A stretch of DNA of 19,683 nucleotides from Pseudomonadales bacterium (GCA_007128525.1 SKXG01000436.1:1-19683), one strand, 5' to 3'; positions 7,973 through 16,087 are shown, counted from the first letter of the stretch. Made by a program: numbers and translations. Notes: generated by a model not told the origin, from the sequence alone.

Positions 7973-8974
7973 ATGGGCTTGCTGGTTGAAGGACAGTGGC
8001 GCGCGGACTGGTACGACACGGAAGCCAACGAGGGTGAGTTCAAGCGCGAGGATGCCGGGTTCCGCGACTGGGTGGCCACTGATGACATGGCTGTGCCTGA
8101 CGGCGTGGATCGCTTTCCACCGCAGCCCAACCGTTATCATCTGTTTGTGTCCTATGCCTGCCCCTGGGCGCATCGCACGCTGATCTTTCGGGAGTTGAAA
8201 GGGCTGCAGTCATTGATCGGCGTCTCCGTGGTGGACCCTGAAATGCTCGACAACGGCTGGACCTTTTCCCGCCAGTTTCCCGGCAACGAAGATCCATTGC
8301 ACGAATCCACCCGGTTATATCAGCTCTATCAGCGGGCCCGGCCCAACTACACAGGTCGAGTTACAGTGCCCGTGCTCTGGGACCGTGAACGGAACACCAT
8401 TGTCAGCAACGAATCCGCCGACATCATTCGGATGTTCAATGGCGCTTTCGATGCGCAGACTGGAAACCGTTTCGATTTCTATCCAAAGGCGCTGCGCAAA
8501 GACATCGACGCCATTAATGCCAGGGTATACGAGAACGTTAACAATGGCGTGTACCGAGCCGGTTTTGCCACGCGTCAGTCGCCTTATGAAAAGGCGTTCA
8601 CGGCCCTATTTGAGACGCTGGATGCGTTGGAAACCCTGCTTGGCCGGCAGCGCTACCTGGTCGGCGACCGGCTGACGGAGGCGGACTGGCGTCTGTTCAC
8701 GACCTTGATCCGCTTTGATGCCGTCTATGTCGGCCACTTCAAGTGCAACCGCAACCGAATTGCCGACATGCCGAACCTGCACGGTTACATGCGCGAGCTG
8801 TATCAGACGCCCGGTGTTGCCAGCACCGTGCACATCGATCACATCAAGACGCATTACTACTACAGCCATGACATGATCAATCCGACGCGGGTTGTGCCGG
8901 TTGGGCCGCGCCTGGATCTGGACGCGCCGCATGATCGTGACCGGCTGGGTCCTGCGCAGCCCTGGGACGCGTAA
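7973..8974 (+). CDS. Glutathionyl-hydroquinone reductase (Xi-class glutathione S-transferase)
   Basis: Xi-class GSTs remove glutathione from glutathionyl-hydroquinones in the cytoplasm, recycling quinones produced in redox stress or aromatic breakdown. The 333-residue product matches E. coli YqjG (328 residues) in length and layout. The active site is SYACPWAHRTL, with the catalytic cysteine at residue 63. Preceding it are DWVATDD and FPPQPNRYHLFVSYACPW, both family-like. The C-terminal helical domain contains NNGVYRAGFATRQSPYEKA and DRLTEADWRLFTTLIRFDAVYVGHFKCN, very characteristic of this class. I chose the ATG at 7973 because a GGAGG lies exactly 7 bases upstream; an in-frame ATG at 7925 lacks such a site. 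The gene converges on the OsmC gene with a shared hairpin between them. The class assignment is strong; the natural substrate is unknown. Confidence 0.93.
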   Translation: MGLLVEGQWRADWYDTEANEGEFKREDAGFRDWVATDDMAVPDGVDRFPPQPNRYHLFVSYACPWAHRTLIFRELKGLQSLIGVSVVDPEMLDNGWTFSRQFPGNEDPLHESTRLYQLYQRARPNYTGRVTVPVLWDRERNTIVSNESADIIRMFNGAFDAQTGNRFDFYPKALRKDIDAINARVYENVNNGVYRAGFATRQSPYEKAFTALFETLDALETLLGRQRYLVGDRLTEADWRLFTTLIRFDAVYVGHFKCNRNRIADMPNLHGYMRELYQTPGVASTVHIDHIKTHYYYSHDMINPTRVVPVGPRLDLDAPHDRDRLGPAQPWDA

Positions 8975-8976
8975 AA

Positions 8977-9004
8977 ACCGCCGTGCACGGTGATGCACGG
9001 CGGT
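8977..9004 (-). terminator. Strong hairpin terminator between convergent genes
   Basis: A perfect 11-bp stem, ACCGCCGTGCA pairing with TGCACGGCGGT, encloses a 6-base loop (8988-8993). Read on the minus strand the stem is followed by a run of five T, a classic intrinsic terminator for the OsmC gene. Read on the plus strand the hairpin follows the GST stop codon by 2 bases but is followed only by CTACTTCC, so it is weaker in that direction. Confidence 0.85.
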
Positions 9005-9025
9005 CTACTTCCTCAGACGAACCGA

Positions 9026-9592
9026 TCAGGATCGCACCAGAGTCACAGGCACCGGCTTGCAGACTGTGTTGCAAACAGGTGAGTGGTCTTTGGCGAATCT
9101 GAGCAGGTCATCCAGAGCTTCTTCGCTGCAATCTGCATCGATATCCATCTCAATGCGAATTTGCTCGTAGCCAACGGTGGCATTTTCGTCCAGCGCGAGC
9201 AGGCCTTCCAGGTTGATGTTCCCGGACAGTCGCGTGGCAAGCCGGCGAATGTTGATACCGCGGGCTGCTGCATGCAGCACTGTAGTGGTGGTGACGCAGC
9301 CAGCCAGCGCATGGAGCAGATACTCCACTGGGTTGGCGCCCTCATTGTTGCCGAGCAGGACCGGAGGCTCCCCATTGGTATAGACAAAGTCTACTGCTCG
9401 AGACTGGTCTTCGGCACCGACGCCAAAGAAGTCACGAATCGTGGAGCGGTTTTCGCCGCCGCTAATCCACTGGTTGCTGGCCCGAAATTCGAACTGCGCC
9501 AGCGCAGGGTTATTGGTGAGCGACTCAATGGTCTGATGCAACTGCACCATGTCCAGGCCGTTGCAGGTTGCGGGTTGTACTTGTGCATTCAT
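9026..9592 (-). CDS. OsmC/Ohr family protein (peroxidase-like)
   Basis: OsmC-family proteins are cytoplasmic, dimeric thiol peroxidases that reduce organic hydroperoxides, using two cysteines. The product is about 188 residues, somewhat longer than classical OsmC (about 140) because of an N-terminal extension. Both hallmark cysteines are present: HALAGCVTTT (cysteine 99) and DHSPVCNTV (cysteine 174). The middle contains GANPVEYLLHALAGC, the typical long central helix. I chose the ATG at 9592 with a GAGAG 8 bases upstream; an in-frame GTG at 9607 is the alternative. The gene ends at the strong hairpin at 8977-9004 and diverges from a GlxA-type regulator, a natural candidate for its control. 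The family is certain; the preferred peroxide is not. Confidence 0.9.
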   Translation of the reverse strand: MNAQVQPATCNGLDMVQLHQTIESLTNNPALAQFEFRASNQWISGGENRSTIRDFFGVGAEDQSRAVDFVYTNGEPPVLLGNNEGANPVEYLLHALAGCVTTTTVLHAAARGINIRRLATRLSGNINLEGLLALDENATVGYEQIRIEMDIDADCSEEALDDLLRFAKDHSPVCNTVCKPVPVTLVRS

Positions 9593-9626
9593 GATCTGTG
9601 CTCTCACTCTGATTGATTGAGGTTGT

Positions 9627-9664
9627 CAGCGTGTCGCCACGCTGCAGGCACGATAAGGCGTGGC
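9627..9664. promoter_or_regulatory. Overlapping inverted repeats between osmC-like gene and AraC regulator
   Basis: The 164-bp divergent gap (9593-9756) holds CAGCGTG at 9627-9633 facing CACGCTG at 9638-9644 across 4 bases. A second pair shares one arm: GCCACGC at 9636-9642 faces GCGTGGC at 9658-9664. Three half-sites of the form (G)CGTG/CACGC so lie within 38 bp, as might suit a dimeric AraC-type regulator. The rest of the gap shows a CATTAT at 9712-9717 that could be a -10 box for the regulator, with no good -35. Operator function is inference. Confidence 0.4.
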
Positions 9665-9756
9665 TGCCGGGGCAATAAGAGGGAGATCTGTCACCACGGG
9701 GGCATTTGGGCCATTATTTGCCGGTAGCGGCGATGCTGACCTGAGCGGAGGGGCTT

Positions 9757-10812
9757 ATGCGTGGCTTGGGACCTGACCAGCCTGTTCGAGTGCTGCTCTT
9801 GGCCATACCGGAGACTTCTGGTTCTGCCCTGTACGGCATGGTTGACGTTCTTATGGCGACGGGCAACATCTGGCAGACGCTGGTTGGGGATGCTCAGCCG
9901 AAGCGTCGATTCGACGTGCGTATTGTTTCAATCAACAAAGAGCCCTTCGCCTGTGGCCATGGGATTCCGGTATATCCGGCTTGCAGTATTGAAGACGCTT
10001 GTGAGGCAGATCTGCTGATTCTGCCAGAGATCTGGCTGGGTCCTGAGGAAAGCATCCGTGGACGTTACGACGCCCTGATGGCCTGGATTCAGTCCAAGTA
10101 CCGGGAGGGGCTGGCCATTTATTCAGCTTGTTCTGGCTCGGTATTGCTGGCCGAGTCGGGTCTACTGAACAACTGTGAAGCGACCTCTCATTGGGGATAC
10201 CAGGCGATGTTTCGAACGCACTATCCCCAGGTGCGGTTTCGACCCGAATCCAACCTGGTCTTCGCACGTCCGGATCAGCGGCTGGTTACAGCGGGTGGTA
10301 CGACCTCCTGGCACGACCTGGCCCTGCACATCATTGCGCGATATGTGGATGTTGGGGAAGCGTTGCGAATCGCCAAAGTCTACTTGTTGAAGTGGCACAG
10401 TGAGGGTCAGTTGCCTTTTGCCGGGCTGGTGCGGCGAACCCCGCACGCTGATGCTGTGGTGCGGCGCTGCGAAGACTGGCTCTCCGATCACTTCAACGAT
10501 CCCCATGTCATTGGACACTTGATGACGACGGTGAGTCTGCCTGAACGGACCTTGAAGCGGCGGTTCAAGGCCGCAACCGGTACGTCACTGATTGAGCATG
10601 TGCAAAACCTTCGCGTGGAAGCGGCAAAACGTCTGCTGGAAGAGCAGAACCAGCCGGTTGAGGACGTTGCGCATGCTGTTGGTTATGAAGACATCTCGTT
10701 CTTTCGGCGCCTGTTTAAGCGTCTGACTGGGCTGACCCCCGGCGAGTATCGACGAATGTTTCAATCACTGGTGGTTAGCGGTGAGGCGGATCAGTCAATA
10801 GCGGTGCTTTAG
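9757..10812 (+). CDS. GlxA-type AraC family transcriptional regulator
   Basis: A 351-residue DNA-binding regulator with two domains. The N-terminal half (about 10-190) is a DJ-1/PfpI-like glutamine amidotransferase fold, as in GlxA, CdhR and GbdR. It includes the nucleophile-elbow-like YSACSGSVLLAESGLL with Cys125. In this class the domain is usually a ligand sensor rather than an enzyme. The C-terminal part (about 230-340) is the AraC double helix-turn-helix, with LPERTLKRRFKAATGTS and the closing signature VAHAVGYEDISFFRRLFKRLTGLTPGEYRRMF. The ATG at 9757 has a GGAGG 5 bases upstream. The gene diverges from the OsmC gene, so auto-regulation and control of OsmC are plausible. Some relatives sense quaternary amines such as glycine betaine or carnitine; no metabolic genes of that kind are in view, so the ligand is unknown. 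Confidence 0.92.
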   Translation: MRGLGPDQPVRVLLLAIPETSGSALYGMVDVLMATGNIWQTLVGDAQPKRRFDVRIVSINKEPFACGHGIPVYPACSIEDACEADLLILPEIWLGPEESIRGRYDALMAWIQSKYREGLAIYSACSGSVLLAESGLLNNCEATSHWGYQAMFRTHYPQVRFRPESNLVFARPDQRLVTAGGTTSWHDLALHIIARYVDVGEALRIAKVYLLKWHSEGQLPFAGLVRRTPHADAVVRRCEDWLSDHFNDPHVIGHLMTTVSLPERTLKRRFKAATGTSLIEHVQNLRVEAAKRLLEEQNQPVEDVAHAVGYEDISFFRRLFKRLTGLTPGEYRRMFQSLVVSGEADQSIAVL

Positions 10813-10855
10813 CTGCTGGTAGGCCACGCGCCGCATCCTGGTACCATGCGCCGTA

Positions 10856-13357
10856 ATGCCTGCGCCCGCCACCACATTGCCCATAGATGCGGTCCTGCCC
10901 GAGCTGCTGGATGTCGTCCAGCGGCACGCCCGCTGTCTGTTGGTTGCTGAGCCCGGTGCCGGCAAAACGACGCGGGTGCCATTGGCGTTGCTGGATTCGC
11001 ACGCGGCCGAACATGGTCGCTGGCTGCTGCTGGAACCACGTCGCGTCGCGGCACGTCTGGCTGCGACCTATATGGCGGCACAGCTTGGCGAGTCGCCGGG
11101 CCAGACCGTCGGCTATCGCGTCCGCGGCGACACCTGCGTCGGGCCGGACACGCGGCTCGAAGTCATCACCTCTGGCATCCTGATTCGACTGCTTCAGGAA
11201 GACCCGACCCTGGATGGGGTGGCCGGGATACTGTTCGATGAGTTTCATGAGCGCAGTCTGGATGCCGACCTGGGCCTGGCACTGGTGCTCGATGTGCAGC
11301 AGTCGCTGCGCGAGGATTTGCGGTTGTTGGTGATGTCGGCAACGCTCGATGTCGACGCGGTGCGTGGCGTGCTTGGCACCGGCACGCCCGTCATAGACTG
11401 TCCCGGGCGCCAGTTTCCAGTCACCACCATCTATCGGCCCGACAATGCGCAGAACCGGCAGCAGCCTGCTGATGTGCATCAGGCGCGGGTGGTGCAGGAG
11501 GCGCTGGCTGCGCAGGACGGGGATGTTCTGGTGTTTCTTCCCGGCCAGCGTGAGATCCGGCGCTTGAGCGACAGGTTGCTGGCGGCGTTGCCGGCTGGTG
11601 TCGAACTGCAGCCGTTGTATGGCCAGATGCCGCTGGCGTCGCAACAGCAGGTGCTGCGTCCGGGACAGGCCGGTCGCCGGCGGGTGGTGCTTGCCACGGC
11701 GATGGCCGAATCGAGCGTTACCGTGCCAGGTGTACGGATTGTTGTGGACGCCGGCCGCGAACGCATGCCGGCATTTCAGCCGCGGACCGGCCTGACCCGG
11801 TTGGTCACGCGCCAGGTCAATCGCGCCAGTGCCGATCAGCGGCGGGGTCGTGCGGGCCGAGAAGCCCCGGGCTACTGCTATCGGCTGTGGCCGGAGAGCC
11901 TGCCGCTGGCAGACCATGCCGAGCCTGAAATCAACCAGGCTGACATCAGCCCGCTGCTGTTCGAGCTGGCCCGTTGGGGAATAGCCGACGTCAATCAACT
12001 GGATTGGGTAACGGCACCCCCGGTGGCCGCACTGGCCAGTGCCCGGAATTTGCTGAGCCTGCTCGGGCTGCTGGCTGAAGATAACAAGCTGACCGATCTT
12101 GGCCGGGCCTGTCTGCGCTGGCCGACGCATCCGCGCTTTGCCGTGATGCTGGAAGTTGCGATGCGTGCGGCGTCGGAGCGGCCGGAAACTCTGGCGCTGG
12201 CCTGCTGGCTGCTCGCCTGGCTGGAAGAGCAGCCGGGTTCCGACGAGACCGACCTGGCACTGGTGCTGGCGCAACGCCCCGGCCAACGGGCTACGGGTGC
12301 CGCGCAGCGCTGGTACCGAACCGCACTGCATTGGGCGCAGCGGACAGGGGTACGAGCCGGCGAGCTGAACCATGTTGCACGGGATGACTTCGGCCGCGAC
12401 TTGGCCATGTTGTTGGTAACTGCCTACCCGGATCGTATCGCCCAGCGTCAACAGGGAGGGCGGTATCGGCTGGTCAGTGGTGGCCAGGCCCTGTTGCAGG
12501 CGGGTCACGCGTTGGCGCGTGAACCGCTTCTGATTGCAGTGGCGCTCGATGGCGCGCCGGAAGGCGCCCGAATTTTTCAGGCAGTCGCGCTGCCAGAGGC
12601 CGTTCTGGCTCGCACGTTACCGGCGTGTCAGGAATGGGGTGAGCACGTGTATTGGGATCAGGAACAGGGGCGGCTGATTGGCGAAGCGCGTCGCGGCATC
12701 GGGGCAGTGGTGCTTGCCCGTCGGCCGCTCACTGGGTTGCCGAAGGACCAGGTCCGCGCGGCCTTGATTGAGGCGTTGCGGGCGCAAGGTAGCCTGCCAT
12801 GGTCTGCGGATGACCGCCAGTTGCTGGGTCGGCTGCGGCTGTTGCGCAATGCGCTGGGGCCGCCCTGGCCGGATGTCAGTGATGCCAGGTTGCTGGACAC
12901 TTTGGAGCTGTGGCTGGAACCACACCTGCACGACGTCACGCGGCTCGATGCGGTCGGCCGGCTGCCACTGGGCCGGCTGCTTCTGCAGAGTCTGGACTGG
13001 TCATTACAGCAGCAGTTGGCAGAACTGGCGCCAACCCACTGGCAGGTTCCCAGTGGCGCCAATGTCCGCATCGATTATCTAGGCGAAGCGCCTGTGCTGC
13101 CCGTGCGGTTGCAGGAGATGTACGGGGCGACACAAACGCCACACATCGTTGGCGGTCGCGTAGCGCTGACTTTGCACCTGCTGTCGCCAGCGCGGCGTCC
13201 TGTCCAGATCACCACCGACCTGGCGGGGTTCTGGCAAGGCAGCTATTTCGAGGTGCGCAAATCCCTGCGCGGCCGGTACCCCAAGCATGCCTGGCCGGAA
13301 GATCCGGCCAATGCCGAGCCGACATCGCGCATCAGGCCCAAGGGTGCCTCGGAATAG
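10856..13357 (+). CDS. hrpB: ATP-dependent RNA helicase HrpB (DEAH type)
   Basis: HrpB is a DEAH-box superfamily 2 helicase; its cellular role is poorly defined. The product is 833 residues, close to E. coli HrpB. Motifs appear in order: Walker A PGAGKT at 33-38, LEPRRVAARLAA at 59-70, TSGILIRLLQ at 105-114, DEFH at 128-131, SATL at 161-164, and the motif VI QRRGRAGR at 328-335. The HrpB-specific C-terminal region ends with LRGRYPKHAWPEDP, a clear family signature. The ATG at 10856 has no strong ribosome-binding site, and the gap from the AraC gene is 43 bp, so readthrough from upstream is possible. A long open frame on the opposite strand is a by-product of GC-rich coding sequence. Identification is firm. 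Confidence 0.96.
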   Translation: MPAPATTLPIDAVLPELLDVVQRHARCLLVAEPGAGKTTRVPLALLDSHAAEHGRWLLLEPRRVAARLAATYMAAQLGESPGQTVGYRVRGDTCVGPDTRLEVITSGILIRLLQEDPTLDGVAGILFDEFHERSLDADLGLALVLDVQQSLREDLRLLVMSATLDVDAVRGVLGTGTPVIDCPGRQFPVTTIYRPDNAQNRQQPADVHQARVVQEALAAQDGDVLVFLPGQREIRRLSDRLLAALPAGVELQPLYGQMPLASQQQVLRPGQAGRRRVVLATAMAESSVTVPGVRIVVDAGRERMPAFQPRTGLTRLVTRQVNRASADQRRGRAGREAPGYCYRLWPESLPLADHAEPEINQADISPLLFELARWGIADVNQLDWVTAPPVAALASARNLLSLLGLLAEDNKLTDLGRACLRWPTHPRFAVMLEVAMRAASERPETLALACWLLAWLEEQPGSDETDLALVLAQRPGQRATGAAQRWYRTALHWAQRTGVRAGELNHVARDDFGRDLAMLLVTAYPDRIAQRQQGGRYRLVSGGQALLQAGHALAREPLLIAVALDGAPEGARIFQAVALPEAVLARTLPACQEWGEHVYWDQEQGRLIGEARRGIGAVVLARRPLTGLPKDQVRAALIEALRAQGSLPWSADDRQLLGRLRLLRNALGPPWPDVSDARLLDTLELWLEPHLHDVTRLDAVGRLPLGRLLLQSLDWSLQQQLAELAPTHWQVPSGANVRIDYLGEAPVLPVRLQEMYGATQTPHIVGGRVALTLHLLSPARRPVQITTDLAGFWQGSYFEVRKSLRGRYPKHAWPEDPANAEPTSRIRPKGASE

Positions 13358-13453
13358 CGATTGTCAGATGGTTCTTTGGACGTGCCGCAGACTGGCCGGC
13401 ATGCCCGTTAACGAGTAGGCTCTGACATACACCTGAAACCGGGAGGATCAACC

Positions 13454-13699
13454 ATGAAACAGCTATTGGCAGCAGCCACCCTGCTCAGCGCGACACTCTT
13501 TTCGGCCGCAGCACTGGCTGGCGGATGTCCCGGCCTGATGGCCCAGATCGACAACAAGCTTGAGAAGGCAGAACTCAGTGACGCCAAGCGCACTGAAGTC
13601 AAAGCGTTGCGTGAAGCTGGCGAGCACCATCACCACCACGGTGATCATGGCGATGCGATGGATGCCTTGAACGAGGCATTGGCTATGCTCGAAGACTGA
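13454..13699 (+). CDS. Small exported protein with a histidine cluster, function unknown
   Basis: An 81-residue protein with a clear N-terminal signal peptide: a Lys-containing start, a hydrophobic core, and a likely cut after ALA at residue 22. The mature part is about 59 residues. It looks like two amphipathic helices, roughly residues 28-56 and 66-79, joined by EHHHHHGDHGD (five histidines at 58-62, another at 65). One cysteine follows the cut site (residue 25), but AGGC is not a good lipobox, so a soluble periplasmic product is more likely. The start is well supported by GGGAGG at 13441-13446, 7 bases before the ATG. The layout resembles small exported proteins of gammaproteobacteria that I recall having a short loop between helices. 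Metal binding by the histidine cluster is inference. No neighbour gives a function. Confidence 0.8.
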   Translation: MKQLLAAATLLSATLFSAAALAGGCPGLMAQIDNKLEKAELSDAKRTEVKALREAGEHHHHHGDHGDAMDALNEALAMLED

Positions 13700-13707
13700 T
13701 CGTTGGA

Positions 13708-13745
13708 CAGGCGCAGCGCCTGCGTGCATCGCAGGGCTGCGCCTG
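13708..13745. terminator. Long hairpin filling the gap between two convergent genes
   Basis: The 50-bp gap between the stop codons of the small histidine protein and the TPR-TonB protein is almost wholly a hairpin. The outer 10-bp stem is CAGGCGCAGC (13708-13717) with GCTGCGCCTG (13736-13745). The inner 6-bp stem is CCTGCG (13719-13724) with CGCAGG (13730-13735), with one bulged G and a 5-base loop. Neither side has a T run, so termination efficiency is uncertain. The position suggests a bidirectional terminator or transcript-end protection. Confidence 0.6.
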
Positions 13746-13749
13746 CTTG

Positions 13750-14880
13750 TCATCGGCGCAAGTGTGTTCCTGTCGTTGGCAAGTCTCGCATTTCGAACAC
13801 GAAGCTTTGCATGACGCCATCCGTGTGCACCGGCCGGCCGTTCACCATCCGCGGCGCATAGCGCCAGTGCTGCAGCGCCTCTTCGGCCGCGTTGGCCATG
13901 GCGGCCGATCCCTGCCGCTCAACGAGTTCAATGTTTTCCACGAAGCCTTCCGAATTGATGCTGAATCGGAAGGTGGCGTGACCGCGTGTTGAAATGGTTG
14001 GCGGGTAATTCGGCACCCGGCGATACAGCGGCGACCAGTCACTGCGATCCACGGGCTGCAGCCGGGCAACAGCAAGGCTGTGTTCCGTTGCGGCCTCACT
14101 GTCACCGAGTTCTTCAAGCACAGCAACCAGGAAGGCATGGGTGGTCAGGCGCATCTGCAACCAGTCCTCTCCCGTGGCGTCGTAATACGCCAGCGCTTGC
14201 TCCAGATAAGGCCGAGCATCGGCATGATCGCCGGCCGCATGGTAGTACTTGCCTTTGTGGAAGCGGGCATTGGCCGTCAGGTGGTGGTCGTTACCCAGCG
14301 CCGCCTCAAAGTGCGTCAGCGCTGCATCAATGTAGTCGATGGCGCGGGCAGAGTAGGCTTCGTTGAGCAGCATTCGGCCGGCATGCAGGTTCAAGTTGGA
14401 TTCAAGGTCGGGAAACTCATCCTTGTGGCGCCCGGCGATGTCGAGTGCGCGGTCATAGTGGCGCCGGGCAGCGCGGGCACTCTGGTCGCTGGATTCGATA
14501 TCGCCCTGCAACATCAGAATATCAATGGTTTCCAGCCCCCGGTCGCCATAGATGTTCCGGAAGTAGCCCCAGGCTTCATTGGCCCGGTTCCGGGCATTGT
14601 CCAGTTCCTGCGCCCGCTGCAACATCCGGGCATAGTTCAGCGTCAGCGCGGCGCGATTGGGATGGTCAGTAGCGAACAGCTCCGACGACACCTCATAGCA
14701 CAGACGTGACTGCACCAGGGCCTCATCCCAGTCGCGCTCGGCGAGCGCGGCTTCGTACGCGCTGTAGCAGTCGCGGAATTGGTCCGCAGTACTGGCGCCG
14801 GTTAACCCCGGCAGAAACAGCAGACAGACAGTTGTGACCACACCGGTGATGTTGATTCTTGACACGTGCTCTCTCCCCAT
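13750..14880 (-). CDS. Exported TPR protein with C-terminal TonB-like domain
   Basis: A protein of about 376 residues. An N-terminal hydrophobic segment (about 11-28) ending near LTGAS looks like a cleavable signal peptide. The next 230 or so residues are helical repeats of TPR type, with recurring A-alanine-tyrosine patterns such as EAALAERDWDEAL and DHADARPYLEQALAYYDATG. The last 90 residues form a TonB C-terminal-like domain: RVPNYPPTISTRGHATFRF, INSEGFVENIEL, ALQHWRYAPRMVNGRPV. There is no proline-rich spacer, so this is unlikely to be a classical energy-transducing TonB; it may bind another periplasmic protein. The ATG at 14880 has GGGGGA 5 bases upstream. A GTG at 14865 with GGGGAG 7 bases upstream is an almost equal alternative. 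Domain calls are fairly sure; function is unknown. Confidence 0.8.
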   Translation of the reverse strand: MGREHVSRINITGVVTTVCLLFLPGLTGASTADQFRDCYSAYEAALAERDWDEALVQSRLCYEVSSELFATDHPNRAALTLNYARMLQRAQELDNARNRANEAWGYFRNIYGDRGLETIDILMLQGDIESSDQSARAARRHYDRALDIAGRHKDEFPDLESNLNLHAGRMLLNEAYSARAIDYIDAALTHFEAALGNDHHLTANARFHKGKYYHAAGDHADARPYLEQALAYYDATGEDWLQMRLTTHAFLVAVLEELGDSEAATEHSLAVARLQPVDRSDWSPLYRRVPNYPPTISTRGHATFRFSINSEGFVENIELVERQGSAAMANAAEEALQHWRYAPRMVNGRPVHTDGVMQSFVFEMRDLPTTGTHLRR

Positions 14881-14941
14881 CCGGATCCCCCGCGGTTCGA
14901 AAAAAACCATGAAGCCGGGTGGGCTGTCAATTTAATCATTG

Positions 14942-14957
14942 GTCGAAAAAGTTCGAC
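14942..14957 (-). terminator. Weak hairpin after the phosphodiesterase gene
   Basis: GTCGAA and TTCGAC form a 6-bp stem around a 4-base loop, 18 bases beyond the stop of the minus-strand phosphodiesterase gene. On the minus strand it is followed by an AT-rich stretch but no T run, so it is at best a weak terminator. The rest of the 94-bp gap 14881-14974 shows nothing else I can name apart from a palindrome at the gene end. Confidence 0.3.
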
Positions 14958-14974
14958 TGGATCTAAGGTCAAAC

Positions 14975-16063
14975 TCAGTCAACAGACTGTTGACTACTGG
15001 TATCGTCAATAAAGGCCCGCATGACGTCTGGTTGGTCGGTGAACAGGCCATTGACGCCGGAATCTTTAAGGAGCCACTCGAGTTTGGTGTCAGCATCGAC
15101 GCCGTCTGGCAGCGCATCTGCACGGAAGGTATAGGGGTGCACGATCAAACCCCGATCCTGCGCCTCGCTAACGAGATTGCTGAACCGCGGCGACCCCGAT
15201 GCGTCAATATCGGTCACGATCAGGCGCCAGTATGGGCCAATCCCATCAGCATAGGTCGCGATCTGGTCAAGCCCTTCAGGGGCAAGCATGGCCTCGTAGT
15301 CAATGCCGTCATGTGTGCCGGTGGTGATCAGCTGGACCAGTGGGATTTCAACGTCCATCTCAAAGCGCAGCTGCTTCAGTACGGCTGGATAAAAGGACTG
15401 AATCACGCAGTTGGCATCTTGTCCCACATAGCCGTAATTCTCGAGCACAGCCATCAGTGCCGCAGCCATGTCGTGGCCATGGTCGCTGTGATGCGGCGGA
15501 TACTTCAACTCCGGGTAGATGCCGACATCGCGGCCCAGCGTCTGGTTCAGGCCTTGCGTCAGTTCAATCAGTTCGGCCAGGGTCATGATCTGAAAACGGC
15601 CCCGATCCGCTGGAAAGCGTGCCGGGTAACGCTGTTCCCTGCTCTCCGGTTCGATCCGCTCGTGCATGCGCAGCTCGCGCAGTTCCGCCAGGGTGAAATC
15701 GACCACATAGTTCAGGCCATCCTCGCGGGCGCGGCCGGGAAAGCGCTCTCGCACATCGGTCACGGCGTCGAGGTAAAGGTCGTGCAGCACGACCAGTGCA
15801 CCGTCGGCGGTCATGACCAGATCAGGCTCCAGATAGTCGGCGCCCTGGGCATAAGCCAGCGTGAATGCGGCCTGGCTGTGCTCGGGTAGATAGCCGGAGG
15901 CGCCTCGGTGGGCAATGATCGCCGGTCGCTCCACTGTACTGCCGGCGCTGACTGCGGCATCCGGCTCGCTCTCCGGGGCGCAGGCGCTAAGCAGGCTGAG
16001 GGCTGTCAGGGCGAGCGCCACTGGGCGACAGATCAGGCGGGTCAGGCTGGTGTTGGCGTTCAT
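14975..16063 (-). CDS. Glycerophosphodiester phosphodiesterase, predicted lipoprotein (GlpQ-like)
   Basis: This enzyme hydrolyses glycerophosphodiesters, the products of phospholipid deacylation, to glycerol-3-phosphate and an alcohol. The 362-residue product has a signal segment ending LSAC, giving a lipidated cysteine at residue 28, so it probably sits on the periplasmic face of a membrane. The GDPD signature is IIAHRGASGYLPEHS (His52, Arg53), followed by YLEPDLVMTADG (Glu79, Asp81, metal ligands) and VVLHD (His94). Downstream are the family-like IYPELKYP and the closing VNGLFTDQPDVM. The ATG at 16063 has GGGGAAG upstream; an in-frame ATG at 16114 would put 17 extra residues before the signal peptide. 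It diverges from phnD and may share a phosphate-responsive control region. The family is firm; the preferred substrate is unknown. Confidence 0.93.
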   Translation of the reverse strand: MNANTSLTRLICRPVALALTALSLLSACAPESEPDAAVSAGSTVERPAIIAHRGASGYLPEHSQAAFTLAYAQGADYLEPDLVMTADGALVVLHDLYLDAVTDVRERFPGRAREDGLNYVVDFTLAELRELRMHERIEPESREQRYPARFPADRGRFQIMTLAELIELTQGLNQTLGRDVGIYPELKYPPHHSDHGHDMAAALMAVLENYGYVGQDANCVIQSFYPAVLKQLRFEMDVEIPLVQLITTGTHDGIDYEAMLAPEGLDQIATYADGIGPYWRLIVTDIDASGSPRFSNLVSEAQDRGLIVHPYTFRADALPDGVDADTKLEWLLKDSGVNGLFTDQPDVMRAFIDDTSSQQSVD

Positions 16064-16087
16064 GTCGGCTTCCCCTGTAAGGCGGCT

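Noticed and set aside
10775..12508. A 577-codon open frame on the minus strand opposite hrpB
   Set aside because: It overlaps a clearly functional helicase gene with all motifs, has no recognisable domain, and long antisense frames are common in GC-rich coding DNA.
14939..15889. A 316-codon plus-strand open frame across the phosphodiesterase gene
   Set aside because: The minus strand encodes a complete GDPD protein with signal peptide and catalytic residues; the plus frame has no family-like motifs.
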